Of a stretch of DNA of 64,000 bases, positions 33,858 through 42,904 are shown piece after piece; the first letter of the stretch is position 1; each line of letters opens with the position of its first letter. The translations under genes and the position numbers were made by a program. This DNA comes from Mycobacterium paraense (GTDB lineage: Bacteria > Actinomycetota > Actinomycetes > Mycobacteriales > Mycobacteriaceae), in contig NZ_LQPM01000030.1 of NCBI RefSeq assembly GCF_002101815.1, forward strand, positions 1-64,000. Direction: 5' to 3'. Under the pieces are notes generated by a model. The model did no database searches, was not told the DNA's origin, and worked only from the letters and a program-made list of their open reading frames with translations.

Positions 33858-33873
33858 ATCGGCTAAATATTAG
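33858..33873 (+). promoter_or_regulatory. ATCGGCT-N4-ATTAG motif, copy 3
   Basis: ATCGGCTAAATATTAG lies 27 bases upstream of methyltransferase copy 3 and differs at one position from copy 2 at 31121. The surrounding 40 bases (TTGTTATATCGG...GATTAACTAG) are strikingly AT-rich for this genome, suggesting a promoter region. Confidence 0.45.
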
Positions 33874-33900
33874 ATTAACTAGATCCGAACAGGGGCGACT

Positions 33901-34845
33901 ATGACTTCCACCAGGTATGAGGGCGACACCTGGGACCTGGCCTCCAGCGTCGGGGTGACCGCGACCATGGTCGCCGCCGCCCGGGCCGTCGCCACCCGCG
34001 CCGACCGGCCGCTGATCGACGACCCGTTCGCCGAGCCGCTGGTCCGGGCCGTCGGCGTCGACCTGCTCACCCGCCTGGCGACCGGCGAGGTCAATCCGGA
34101 CGACCTGAACGACGTGCACGACGGCGCCAGCGGGTCCACCGGGGCGATGTCGCGCATGGCCGACAACATGGCCGTGCGCACCAAGTTCTTCGACGAGTTC
34201 TTCCTGGGCGCGACGCAGGCGGGCATCAAGCAGGCGGTGATCCTGGCGTCGGGCCTGGACTCCCGCGCCTACCGGCTGGCCTGGCCCGCCGGAACCGTGG
34301 TGTACGAGGTCGACCAGCCCCAGGTCATCGAGTTCAAGACCCGCACGCTGGCCGAGCTGGGCGCCGCTCCCACCACCGAGCGGCGGGTGGTGGCCATCGA
34401 CCTGCGCGAAGACTGGCCCGCCGCCCTGCGCGCCGCCGGGTTCGACCCGGCCCAGCCCACCGCGTGGAGCGCCGAGGGCCTGCTCGGCTACCTGCCGCCC
34501 GAGGCGCAGGACCGCCTGCTGGACACCATCACCGAGCTCAGCGCGCCGGGCAGCCGGCTGGCCACCGAAAGCGCGCCCAACCCCGAGCCCGGCGACGAGG
34601 ACAAGATGCGGGAGCGCATGCAAACCATCTCCGAGCGCTGGCGCGCGCACGGCTTCGACCTGGACATGGCGGGGCTGGTCTACTTCGGCGAGCGCAACGA
34701 GGCGGCGCCCTACCTGCGCGAGCGCGGTTGGGCGATGGACGGCATCAGCATCCGAGACCTGTTCTCGGCCAACGGCCTTCCGCCGCTGGCGGACGACGAC
34801 ATGCGCATGGGCGACGTCCTCTACGTGAGCGGCACGCATGAGTAA
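33901..34845 (+). CDS. TIGR00027-family SAM-dependent methyltransferase (copy 3)
   Basis: 314 residues, the longest of the five copies because of an insertion DGASGSTGAMSRMADN around residue 80. N-terminal TWDLASSVGVTATMVAAARA, SAM motif VILASGLDSRAYRLAWPAG, YEVDQPQVIEFKT, and AEGLLGYLPPEAQDRLL. It opens a three-gene run; its last eight bases overlap the next copy. The position next to sppA corresponds to the Rv0725c/Rv0726c group. Confidence 0.92.
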   Translation: MTSTRYEGDTWDLASSVGVTATMVAAARAVATRADRPLIDDPFAEPLVRAVGVDLLTRLATGEVNPDDLNDVHDGASGSTGAMSRMADNMAVRTKFFDEFFLGATQAGIKQAVILASGLDSRAYRLAWPAGTVVYEVDQPQVIEFKTRTLAELGAAPTTERRVVAIDLREDWPAALRAAGFDPAQPTAWSAEGLLGYLPPEAQDRLLDTITELSAPGSRLATESAPNPEPGDEDKMRERMQTISERWRAHGFDLDMAGLVYFGERNEAAPYLRERGWAMDGISIRDLFSANGLPPLADDDMRMGDVLYVSGTHE

Positions 34846-35746
34846 GGGGCGCACCGACGGCGACAGCTGGGGCCCCGCGGCCAGCGTGGGCGCGACGGCC
34901 ACCATGGTCGCGGCATCCCGCGCCGTGGCGTCGCAGGGACCCGACGCGCTCCTCGACGATCCGTTCGCCGATCCGCTGGTCCGCGCCGTCGGGTTGGACC
35001 CCTTCATCCGCATCATCGACGGCGAGCTCGATGTCGAGGACGACGCGCTGTTCAACCGGAAAGCCCGGGCCCAGCAGATCACGGTGCGCACCAGGTTTTT
35101 CGACGACTTCTTCGCCGGCGCAGGCGAAGACGGCGTGCGCCAGGCGGTGATCCTGGCTTCCGGCCTGGACACCAGGGCGTACCGGTTGCGGTGGCCGGCC
35201 GGCACCGTGGTCTACGAGATCGACCAGCCCCAGGTGCTGGCGTTCAAGACAGACACGCTGGCCAACATCGGCGCCGAACCGACCGCCGAGCGCCGCGCGG
35301 TCGCCATCGACCTGCGCGACGACTGGCCCGCCGCCCTGCGCGACGCCGGGTTCGACACTTCCCGGCCGACCGCGTGGAGCGCCGAGGGGCTGCTGCCCTA
35401 CCTGCCGCCCGAGGCACAGGACCGGCTGTTCGACAACATCACCGCGCTCAGCGCGCCGGGCAGCCGGCTGGCCACCGAGCGCGTGCCCGACCCGAACGCG
35501 TTCTCCGACGAGCGCCTGGCGCGCATCTCCGAGCGCTGGCAGCGCTTCGGTTTCGACCTCGACGCGGCCGACCTGTTCTACCGCGGCGAGCGCAACGTCG
35601 TCGTGGACTACCTGAGCACCCACGGCTGGGAGGTGACGGCCCACCCCGCCCGGGACTTGTACGCGCGCAACGGCTTTGACTTCCCCGAGGACGAGATGGC
35701 GGCCACCTTCGGCGAGCTGAGTTACGTCGCCGCGACCCTCAAGTAG
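34838..35746 (+). CDS. TIGR00027-family SAM-dependent methyltransferase (copy 4)
   Basis: 302 residues. The N-terminal core reads SWGPAASVGATATMVAASRA, where the usual SWDLA is SWGPA, a change in an otherwise invariant segment. SAM motif VILASGLDTRAYRLRWPAG, YEIDQPQVLAFKT, AEGLLPYLPPEAQDRLF. It overlaps copy 3 by eight bases and is translationally coupled to it. Confidence 0.92.
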   Translation: MSKGRTDGDSWGPAASVGATATMVAASRAVASQGPDALLDDPFADPLVRAVGLDPFIRIIDGELDVEDDALFNRKARAQQITVRTRFFDDFFAGAGEDGVRQAVILASGLDTRAYRLRWPAGTVVYEIDQPQVLAFKTDTLANIGAEPTAERRAVAIDLRDDWPAALRDAGFDTSRPTAWSAEGLLPYLPPEAQDRLFDNITALSAPGSRLATERVPDPNAFSDERLARISERWQRFGFDLDAADLFYRGERNVVVDYLSTHGWEVTAHPARDLYARNGFDFPEDEMAATFGELSYVAATLK

Positions 35747-35755
35747 GGTTGACCC

Positions 35756-36670
35756 ATGGCACGCGCTCATGACGACAACTGGGACCTGGCCACCAGCGTG
35801 GGCGTGACCGCGACCATGGTCGCGGCCGGCCGCGCGATGGCCACCAAGGACCCCCGCGGGCTGATCAACGACCCGTTCGCCGAGCCGCTGGTGCGCGCCG
35901 TCGGGGTGGAGCTGTTCACCAAGCTGATGGACGGCGAAATCGATTTCGACGCCATCGAGAACGCGTCGCCGGCGCGCATGCAGGCGATGAGCGACGGAAT
36001 GGCCGTGCGCACCAAGTACTTCGACGATTACTTCATTGACGCCACCAGCACCGGCGTGCGCCAGGCGGTGATCCTGGCGTCCGGCCTGGACTCGCGCGCC
36101 TTCCGGTTGCCGTGGCCGGACGGCACGGTGGTCTACGAGCTCGACCAGCCGCAGGTGATCGAGTTCAAGACGACCACGCTGGCCGGCATCGGCGCCGAAC
36201 CGACCGCCACCCGGCGCACCATCGCCATCGACCTGCGCGGGGACTGGCCGGCCGCGCTGAGGGCCGCGGGATGGGACGCGGCGGCGCCGACCGCGTGGTT
36301 GGCCGAGGGCCTGCTGATCTACCTGCCACCGGAGGCCCAGGACCGGCTGTTCGACCACATCACGGCCCTCAGCGCGCCCGGCAGCACCGTCGCCACCGAA
36401 TTCGTGCCCGGCATCATCGATTTCGACGCGAGCCGGGTGCAGGACATGGCCGGCGTCTTTCGGGAGCACGGCGTCGACGTCGACATGGCGTCGCTGGTGT
36501 ACACCGGCGAGCGCAACCACGTCGTCGACTATCTGCGGTCCAAGGGCTGGGAGGTCGACGGCATCACGCGCACGGAACTGTTCCAGCGCAACAACATCGA
36601 GGTGCCCAACCCCGAGCACGACGACCCGCTGGGCGAGATCATCTTCATCAGCGGCAGGCTCGCCGGCTAG
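35756..36670 (+). CDS. TIGR00027-family SAM-dependent methyltransferase (copy 5)
   Basis: 304 residues. NWDLATSVGVTATMVAAGRA, INDPFAEPLVRAVGVELF, VILASGLDSRAFRLPWPDG, YELDQPQVIEFKT, AEGLLIYLPPEAQDRLF. It starts nine bases after copy 4, so copies 3 to 5 are one operon. Convergent with sppA, with ten bases between the stops. Confidence 0.92.
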   Translation: MARAHDDNWDLATSVGVTATMVAAGRAMATKDPRGLINDPFAEPLVRAVGVELFTKLMDGEIDFDAIENASPARMQAMSDGMAVRTKYFDDYFIDATSTGVRQAVILASGLDSRAFRLPWPDGTVVYELDQPQVIEFKTTTLAGIGAEPTATRRTIAIDLRGDWPAALRAAGWDAAAPTAWLAEGLLIYLPPEAQDRLFDHITALSAPGSTVATEFVPGIIDFDASRVQDMAGVFREHGVDVDMASLVYTGERNHVVDYLRSKGWEVDGITRTELFQRNNIEVPNPEHDDPLGEIIFISGRLAG

Positions 36671-36680
36671 CGTCGCGGGG

Positions 36681-38456
36681 TTACAGGCGCGAATTCCCCA
36701 GCCACAACGCGCTGGCGCCACTCAGCGTCTGCTCGGCGCTGTCCAGAATTCCGGCGATCGAGCGGCCGAGCAGCGCGCCCAGCGCATCCGGCAGCGACGC
36801 GGCGGCCGGCTGTGACGACGACCTCGGCCGCACCAAATCGAGCAGCGAGGAACTCGGATAGCCGACGAGGCGGACCTCGGTGTCCTCGTCCAGGCCCGCG
36901 AGGGCCTTGGCACGCCGCACCGCCGCCCGGAAGCCCCCGAGTTCGTCGACCAGGCCGCGCTCGGCGGCGTCGGCACCGGTCCACACCCGGCCCCGCGCAG
37001 CGACATCCACGTCGTCGATGCTCAGCTTGCGGCCCTCGGCGACCCGGTCCACGAAGTCGGCGTACATCAGGTCCGCCTCGGCCTCTCGATGCGCCCGCTG
37101 CTCCGGCGTGAACGGCGCATCGGCCGACCAGGCGTCGGCATTCGCGTTGGTGCGCACCGTATCCGACGCGACACCCAGGCGACCCTTCAGGCCGCGAACC
37201 ACCAGCTTCCCGGTGATCACCCCGATCGAGCCGGTGATGGTGGCCGGATTGGCGACGATCGCGTCGGCGGCCATCGCGACGTAGTAGCCGCCGGACGCCG
37301 CGACCGCACCCATCGACGCCACCAGCGGCTTGCCGCGTTCGCGCGCCATTTTCACCTCGCGCCAGATGGTTTCGGACGCGGTGACCGAACCGCCCGGGCT
37401 GTTGACCCGCAGCACGATCGCGGACACCGAGTCGTCGGCGGCGGCCTCCCGCAGCGCCGCCGCGATCGTGTCGGCGCCGGCGGTGGGCGTGCCGACGGGC
37501 AGGAATTGCGGGCCACCGCGCCCGCCGACGATGTTGCCGTCGACGGTGATCACGGCGAAGGTCGGCTTGGGCCGGCGCCCGGGCACCGGCGGCACGGGCG
37601 GGGTCAGCCGGGACCGGGCCGCTCCCGCGTAGCGCGCGAGGTACAGCCGGGGCGGCTCGTCGCCGTCCGAAACATCCTCAGCCCCGGTGAGTTCCGCTAT
37701 CCGGGCGTAGGCTTCGTCGCGGAATCCGATGCGGTCGACCAGGCCGGAGGCCACCGCTTCGTCGCGCAACAGCGGGCCGCGGTCGGCCAGCGCGTCGAGC
37801 GCCTCCGGCTCGACCTTGCGCGACTCGGCGACCGCCCGCCACACCTGGTCCTGCAGGCTCTGCAGCATCCTGGTGACCGCCTCGCGGTGGGCCTCGGTGA
37901 AGCCGCCCTCGGTGAAAAGGTTTGCCGCCGACTTGTATTCGCCCTTCGAGATGATCTGGGCCTCGATGCCCGCCTTCTCGAGCGCGTCGCGCAGGAACAT
38001 CGCGTTGCTGGCGAAGCCGATCAGCCCGACGCTTCCCGCCGGCTGCATCCACACCTCCCCGAACGCGGAGGCCAGGTAGTAGGACAGCGTTCCGGGATAG
38101 GTCTCGGCCCACGCCAGGGACGGCTTGGCGGCGCTGAAGGCCTCGATGGCCGAGCGCAGCTCCTGCACGGCCGCCGGGGGCGACGCGCCCAGCTGCACGC
38201 GGGCGATCAGCCCGGCCACCCGGGAGTCCTCGGCTGCGCGGTGGATCGCGGCGACGGTGTCGCGCAGCGTCATCGGCCGGCCGGCGCCGCTGACGATCGC
38301 CAGCGGGTCGAACCCCGCCGTCTCCGGCGGCACCGAGCGCAGGTCCAATTCGAGCACGCAGCCGTTGGGCACGCCGTGGTGGCGGGCGGTATCGACGCGG
38401 CCGGCCAGCGCACGGACCTCGTCGATCCCGGGAATGGAGGGCAGGAAACCGAACAT
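36681..38456 (-). CDS. sppA: Signal peptide peptidase SppA (protease IV)
   Basis: 591 residues with the duplicated S49 peptidase domain of the long SppA type. The catalytic Lys is in the first half (ISKGEYKSAANLF) and the nucleophilic Ser in the second (MGAVAASGGYYVAMAAD), after VNSPGGSVTASE. It degrades signal peptides left in the membrane. No clear N-terminal anchor is visible from the chosen ATG at 38456 (MFGFLPSIPGID), as in the mycobacterial orthologue Rv0724. The upstream continuation of the frame is antisense to the next gene. Confidence 0.92.
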   Translation of the reverse strand: MFGFLPSIPGIDEVRALAGRVDTARHHGVPNGCVLELDLRSVPPETAGFDPLAIVSGAGRPMTLRDTVAAIHRAAEDSRVAGLIARVQLGASPPAAVQELRSAIEAFSAAKPSLAWAETYPGTLSYYLASAFGEVWMQPAGSVGLIGFASNAMFLRDALEKAGIEAQIISKGEYKSAANLFTEGGFTEAHREAVTRMLQSLQDQVWRAVAESRKVEPEALDALADRGPLLRDEAVASGLVDRIGFRDEAYARIAELTGAEDVSDGDEPPRLYLARYAGAARSRLTPPVPPVPGRRPKPTFAVITVDGNIVGGRGGPQFLPVGTPTAGADTIAAALREAAADDSVSAIVLRVNSPGGSVTASETIWREVKMARERGKPLVASMGAVAASGGYYVAMAADAIVANPATITGSIGVITGKLVVRGLKGRLGVASDTVRTNANADAWSADAPFTPEQRAHREAEADLMYADFVDRVAEGRKLSIDDVDVAARGRVWTGADAAERGLVDELGGFRAAVRRAKALAGLDEDTEVRLVGYPSSSLLDLVRPRSSSQPAAASLPDALGALLGRSIAGILDSAEQTLSGASALWLGNSRL

Positions 38457-38495
38457 ACTGTGCAGGGTACCGATCGGCCGCCGTACGGTGGTCGG

Positions 38496-39425
38496 GTGAG
38501 GTTTTCCATTGCCATCCCCCAGTTCGACTACAGCGGCTTTGACGCTCAAGGCCTTCGGTCCTACCTTGCCCGCGCCGAGGAGCTCGGGTTCGAGGGAGGC
38601 TGGGTGCTCGAGCAGACCATCGGGCAGGCCCCGCTGCTTGCGCCGCTGGAGCTGCTGGCGTGGTGCGCGGCCGGCACCGAGCGACTCCGCCTGGGTGTCG
38701 CCGTACTGGTGACGTCCCTGCACGAGCCGCTGCAGCTGGCCCAGTCAGTGGTCGCCGTCGACCGATTGAGCCACGGCCGGCTCGACATTGGCGTGGCACC
38801 CGGCGGCGGCGGACGACAGTTCGCCGCATTCGGGGTGGACAAGGACCACTTCATCTCGTATTTCACCGAGGGCCTCGAGCTGATGAAGGGGGCGTGGTCG
38901 GACGAGCCCACGGTGACCTTCCACGGCCGCTTCCGCGACGTCGACGGCCTGCCCTTCAATCCGAAACCCGTGCAGCGGCCGCACCCGCCGATCTGGTTCG
39001 GCGGTCTGGCGCCCAAGGCCCTGGCCCGGGCTGTGCGCCTCGGCGACTCGTTCCTGGGCGCGGGCTCCTCGACGACGGAGCACTTCACCGGCGCGGTCAC
39101 CACCGTGCGTCACGAGCTCGAGGAGCAACAAAAAGACCCGGCGCGCTTCACCATTGGCAAACGGGTTTACCTGATGGTCGACGACGATGCGGCCCGCGCC
39201 CGCGAACGGGTGCTGGAAGGGCTGCACCGCATCTACGGCAACGCGATTCCCGGCATCGAGGCGGTGCCCGTCTCCGGCACACCCGACGACGTGGCGCGCG
39301 GCCTGCGCGAGGTGATCGACGCCGGCGCCGAGTACCTGTTGCTCAACCCCGTCGGCGTCGACGTGCCGGAGAACCGCGAGCAGATGGAACGCCTTGCCGC
39401 GGAGGTCATTCCGCAGCTGGGCTGA
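38496..39425 (+). CDS. Luciferase-like (LLM) F420- or flavin-dependent oxidoreductase
   Basis: 309 residues, GTG start. A TIM-barrel luciferase family member: FSIAIPQFDYSGF, LGVAVLVTSLHEPLQLAQSVVAVD, LSHGRLDIGVAPGGG, PIWFGGLAPKALARAV. Mycobacterial members mostly use F420, but the cofactor cannot be proven here. It is divergent from sppA with only 39 bases between starts, and convergent with rplO, whose stop abuts its own. The open frame before 38496 is antisense to sppA and is not real. Confidence 0.87.
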   Translation: MRFSIAIPQFDYSGFDAQGLRSYLARAEELGFEGGWVLEQTIGQAPLLAPLELLAWCAAGTERLRLGVAVLVTSLHEPLQLAQSVVAVDRLSHGRLDIGVAPGGGGRQFAAFGVDKDHFISYFTEGLELMKGAWSDEPTVTFHGRFRDVDGLPFNPKPVQRPHPPIWFGGLAPKALARAVRLGDSFLGAGSSTTEHFTGAVTTVRHELEEQQKDPARFTIGKRVYLMVDDDAARARERVLEGLHRIYGNAIPGIEAVPVSGTPDDVARGLREVIDAGAEYLLLNPVGVDVPENREQMERLAAEVIPQLG

Positions 39426-39866
39426 CTACAGCTCGGTGACCGAACCGCCCGCGGCGGTGATCTTCTCGCGCGCGCTGCCGCTGAACTTGTGCGCGGTCAG
39501 GTCGACCTTGACGGTGAGCTTTCCGTCCCCGAGGACCTTGACCAACGCGTTCTTGCGCACCGCGCCCTTGGCCACCAGTTCGTCCACACCGATCGAACCG
39601 CCCTGCGGGAACAGCCGGTTGATGTCGCCGACGTTGACGATCTCGTATTCGGTGCGGAACCGGTTCCGGAATCCCTTGAGCTTGGGCAGCCGCATGTGAA
39701 TCGGCATCTGGCCACCCTCGAAGGTGGCCGGCACGTTCTTGCGGGCCTTGGTGCCCTTGGTACCCCGGCCGGCCGACTTGCCCTTGGAACCCTCACCGCG
39801 ACCGACGCGGGTGCGCGCCGTTTTCGACCCGGGCGCGGGCTTCAGGTCGTGCAGCTTGATGGTCAC
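39426..39866 (-). CDS. rplO: 50S ribosomal protein L15
   Basis: 146 residues. Starts MTIKLHDLKPAPGSKTARTR and has the Gly/Lys/Arg-rich GRGEGSKGKSAGRGTKGTKA tail that enters the subunit core. Last gene of the spc block here: secY, adk and map, which follow L15 in most bacteria, lie about 17 kb away. Overlaps rpmD by four bases. Confidence 0.97.
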   Translation of the reverse strand: MTIKLHDLKPAPGSKTARTRVGRGEGSKGKSAGRGTKGTKARKNVPATFEGGQMPIHMRLPKLKGFRNRFRTEYEIVNVGDINRLFPQGGSIGVDELVAKGAVRKNALVKVLGDGKLTVKVDLTAHKFSGSAREKITAAGGSVTEL

Positions 39867-40060
39867 TGTGTTTTCCCTTCGGGTGCCGACTCCACCTCGA
39901 CGAGGTGACGCACCGCCGCGATCAGGCCGCGGGTCTGCGGGTTGTCCTCGCGGATCACCGAGTGGCGAATCCGCCGCAACCCCAGGGTGCGCAGGCTCTC
40001 ACGCTGCTTCCAGCGCGCACCGATGGTGCTGCGCACCTGGGTGATCTTGAGCTGACTCAT
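39863..40060 (-). CDS. rpmD: 50S ribosomal protein L30
   Basis: 65 residues: MSQLKITQVRSTIGARWKQR, then LGLRRIRHSVIREDNPQTRG. The ATG at 40060 is three bases after the rpsE stop; longer upstream frames are shadows of rpsE. Confidence 0.96.
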   Translation of the reverse strand: MSQLKITQVRSTIGARWKQRESLRTLGLRRIRHSVIREDNPQTRGLIAAVRHLVEVESAPEGKTQ

Positions 40061-40062
40061 GG

Positions 40063-40752
40063 CTACGCCGTTCCCTCCCGGACCGCCGCGCCCGCGGGCA
40101 GGCTGGCGGCGACCGCTTCGCTCTCGCGGCGCGCCTTGAGCATCCCGGCCGGGGCGACGTCCTCGATCGGCAGGCCGCGACGAGCGGCCACCTCCTCGGG
40201 ACGCTGCAGCAGCTTGAGCGCGGCCACGGTGGCGTGCACCACGTTGATCGCGTTGTCGCTGCCCAGCGACTTGGCCAGGATGTCGTGCACCCCAGCGCAT
40301 TCCAGCACCGCGCGCGCCGCACCGCCGGCGATCACACCGGTACCCGGGCTGGCCGGGCGCAGCAGCACCACACCGGCGGCCGCCTCACCCTGCACCGGGT
40401 GCGTGATGGTCCCGCCGATCAGCGGAACGCGGAAGAAGCCCTTGCGGGCCTCCTCGACGCCCTTGGCGATCGCGGCCGGAACCTCCTTGGCCTTGCCGTA
40501 TCCGACGCCGACCATGCCGGCGCCGTCACCGACGATGACCAACGCGGTGAAGCTGAATCGCCGTCCACCCTTGACCACCTTGGAGACTCGGTTGATGGCG
40601 ACGACCCGCTCTAAGTAGTTGCTCTTCTCGCCGTCGCGGTCACGACCGCCGCGGCCGCCACCATCGCGCCGGCCACGGCCGTCGCGGTTGTCACCGCGCG
40701 AGTCGCGGTTGTCGCCGCGGGCCTCGGGTCCGCCGGCTGACTGTTCCGCCAT
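40063..40752 (-). CDS. rpsE: 30S ribosomal protein S5
   Basis: 229 residues. The core (ERVVAINRVSKVVKGGRRFSF to VEEVAARRGLPIEDV) is standard. The N-terminal 45 residues are an Arg/Gly/Asp-rich extension with repeated RGDNRD-type units, longer than in E. coli S5 and typical of mycobacteria. Confidence 0.97.
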   Translation of the reverse strand: MAEQSAGGPEARGDNRDSRGDNRDGRGRRDGGGRGGRDRDGEKSNYLERVVAINRVSKVVKGGRRFSFTALVIVGDGAGMVGVGYGKAKEVPAAIAKGVEEARKGFFRVPLIGGTITHPVQGEAAAGVVLLRPASPGTGVIAGGAARAVLECAGVHDILAKSLGSDNAINVVHATVAALKLLQRPEEVAARRGLPIEDVAPAGMLKARRESEAVAASLPAGAAVREGTA

Positions 40753-40774
40753 TATGCGGTCCTTCCAGTTGTCA

Positions 40775-41182
40775 TCAGAAACTCAATCCGTTCTCGCGCG
40801 CGGCGTCGGCCAGCGCCGCGATCCGTCCGCCGTAGGTGTATCCGCCACGGTCGAACACCACGGAGTCGATGCCGGCGGCCTTGGCGCGCTCGGCGATCAG
40901 CTGGCCCACCCGCACGCTGTGGGCTTTCTTGTCACCCTCGAGGCCCCGCACGTCGGCCTCGATCGACGAGGCGGCGGCCAGCGTGGTGCCGTTTTCATCG
41001 TTGACCAGCTGCACGTGGATGTGCCGCGCCGAGCGGTGCACCACCAGCCTCGGACGCTGCGGCGTGCCCGCGATCTTCTTGCGCAGCCGCGCGTGCCTGC
41101 GCAGCCGCGAGACGCGCCGCGTCGCGGATACGCTCTGCCCCACCGGCTTCCGCGCGGCGGTCTCAGCCTTCTTTTGCGCCAT
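40775..41182 (-). CDS. rplR: 50S ribosomal protein L18
   Basis: 135 residues. Binds 5S rRNA. RLRRHARLRKKIAGTPQRPRL and the C-terminal FDRGGYTYGGRIAALADAAR are diagnostic. It begins two bases after the rplF stop. Confidence 0.97.
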   Translation of the reverse strand: MAQKKAETAARKPVGQSVSATRRVSRLRRHARLRKKIAGTPQRPRLVVHRSARHIHVQLVNDENGTTLAAASSIEADVRGLEGDKKAHSVRVGQLIAERAKAAGIDSVVFDRGGYTYGGRIAALADAARENGLSF

Positions 41183-41184
41183 GA

Positions 41185-41724
41185 CTACTTACCTGTCTTT
41201 CCGACCTTGCGGCGGATCTGCTCGCCCTCGTAGCGCACGCCCTTGCCCTTGTACGGATCGGGACGGCGCAGGCGGCGGATGTTCGCCGAAATCTGGCCGA
41301 CCTTCTGCTTGTCGATCCCCGACACCGTGAACTTCGTCGGCGACTGGACCGCGAACGTGATGCCCTCGGGCGCCTCGATCACCACGGGGTGGCTGTAGCC
41401 CAGCGCGAACTCGAGGTTGGAGCCCTTGAGCTGCACGCGGTAGCCGACCCCGAAGATCTCCATCTTCACGGTGTAGCCCTCGGTCACGCCGGTGACGAGG
41501 TTGGACACCAGCGTGCGCGACAGCCCGTGCAGCGAGCGGTTGCGCCGCTCGTCGTTGGGGCGGGTGACCACGATCGCGCCGTCGTCGTTGCGCGCCACCG
41601 TGATCGGCTCGGCGACCGTCAGGTTCAGCGAGCCCTTGGGTCCCTTGACCGAGACGTTCTGGCCTTCGATCGTTACGTCGACTCCGGTGGGTACCGGAAC
41701 CGGCTGCTTACCAATGCGCGACAT
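41185..41724 (-). CDS. rplF: 50S ribosomal protein L6
   Basis: 179 residues. MSRIGKQPVPVPTGVDV opens the first domain; the C-terminal RLRRPDPYKGKGVRYEGEQI is the classic L6 signature near the GTPase-associated centre. Confidence 0.97.
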   Translation of the reverse strand: MSRIGKQPVPVPTGVDVTIEGQNVSVKGPKGSLNLTVAEPITVARNDDGAIVVTRPNDERRNRSLHGLSRTLVSNLVTGVTEGYTVKMEIFGVGYRVQLKGSNLEFALGYSHPVVIEAPEGITFAVQSPTKFTVSGIDKQKVGQISANIRRLRRPDPYKGKGVRYEGEQIRRKVGKTGK

Positions 41725-41736
41725 CTGTACTACCCC

Positions 41737-42135
41737 TCACCACACGTACGCGAGGACTTCGCCGCCCACGCCCTGTCTGGCCGCCTGACGGTCGGTGAGC
41801 AGACCCGACGACGTGGAGATGATCGCCACGCCCAGTCCGCCGAGCACCCGCGGCAGGTTGGTGGATTTCGCGTACACGCGCAAACCCGGCTTGGACACCC
41901 GGCGCAGGCCGGCGATGCTGCGCTCCCGGCTCGGGCCGTACTTGAGCTGGATCACCAGCGACTTGCCGACGCGAGCGTCCTCGGTGCGGTAGTCGTTGAT
42001 GTAGCCCTCGGCCTTGAGGATCTGGGCGATGTTCGCCTTGATCTTGGAGTGCGGCAGGCTCACCTCGTCGTGGTACGCCGAATTGGCATTGCGCAGACGC
42101 GTCAAGAAGTCCGCGATCGGGTCCGTCATCGTCAT
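41737..42135 (-). CDS. rpsH: 30S ribosomal protein S8
   Basis: 132 residues. MTMTDPIADFLTRLRNANSAYH and the C-terminal GVAIISTSSGLLTDRQAARQ are typical. S8 represses the spc operon in E. coli; whether this holds here is unknown. The ATG two codons downstream (42129) is an alternative start. Confidence 0.97.
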   Translation of the reverse strand: MTMTDPIADFLTRLRNANSAYHDEVSLPHSKIKANIAQILKAEGYINDYRTEDARVGKSLVIQLKYGPSRERSIAGLRRVSKPGLRVYAKSTNLPRVLGGLGVAIISTSSGLLTDRQAARQGVGGEVLAYVW

Positions 42136-42150
42136 ATCGTTAGTCCCCTG

Positions 42151-42336
42151 TTACCAACTGCTCTTCTGCACACCGGGCAGCTCGCCCGCGTGCGCCATCT
42201 CGCGCAGGCAGATCCTGCACAGCCCGAACTTGCGGAACACCGCACGCGGACGGCCGCACTTACTGCAGCGGGTGTAGCCGCGCACCGCAAACTTCGGCTT
42301 GCGTGCGGCCTTGTTGACCAATGCCTTCTTCGCCAT
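42151..42336 (-). CDS. rpsN: 30S ribosomal protein S14 type Z (zinc form)
   Basis: 61 residues. Zinc ribbon with [10 protein letters not shown] and GLCRICLRE (two CxxC pairs), so this is the zinc-binding housekeeping form (often called rpsZ/rpsN1) rather than the zinc-free paralogue induced under zinc limitation. Confidence 0.97.
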
Positions 42337-42340
42337 CTGC

Positions 42341-42904
42341 TCAGTTCTCCTTGAACGGAAAGCCGAGGGCCCGCAACAGCGCTCGTCCTTCGTCGTCGGT
42401 CGTCGCCGAGGTGACGACGTTGATGTCCATGCCCCGGACCCGGTCGATCTTGTCCACGTCGATCTCGTGGAACACCGACTGCTCGGCCAGTCCGAACGTG
42501 TAGTTGCCGACGCCGTCGAACTGCTTGGGCGACAGGCCGCGGAAGTCGCGGATACGCGGAAGCGCGATGGACGTGAGCCGGTCCAGGAACTCCCACATCC
42601 GGTCCCCGCGCAGGGTCACCCGGGCGCCGATCGGCATGCCCTCGCGCAACTTGAACTGCGCGATGGACTTCCGCGCCTTGCGGATCTCGGGCTTCTGCCC
42701 GGTGATCAGGGCCAGGTCGTTGACCGCACCGTTGATCAGCTTGGCGTCGCGGGCGGCGTCGCCGACCCCCATGTTCACGACGACCTTGGTCACGGTCGGG
42801 ATCTGCATGACGTTGCCGTAGCCGAACTGCTTGTGCAACGCATCCCGAATCTCGTTGCGGTAGCGCTCTTTCAGGCGCGGCTGAGTTTTCTCTGCGGTGC
42901 TCAT
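42341..42904 (-). CDS. rplE: 50S ribosomal protein L5
   Basis: 187 residues. Contacts 5S rRNA and P-site t[23 protein letters not shown] and [19 protein letters not shown] are diagnostic. Its ATG overlaps the rplX stop by one base (TGATG). Confidence 0.97.

Noticed and set aside
37089..38495. Long plus-strand frame before the luciferase-like gene
   Set aside because: It is antisense to sppA; the LLM protein begins at GTG 38496 with a typical N-terminus.
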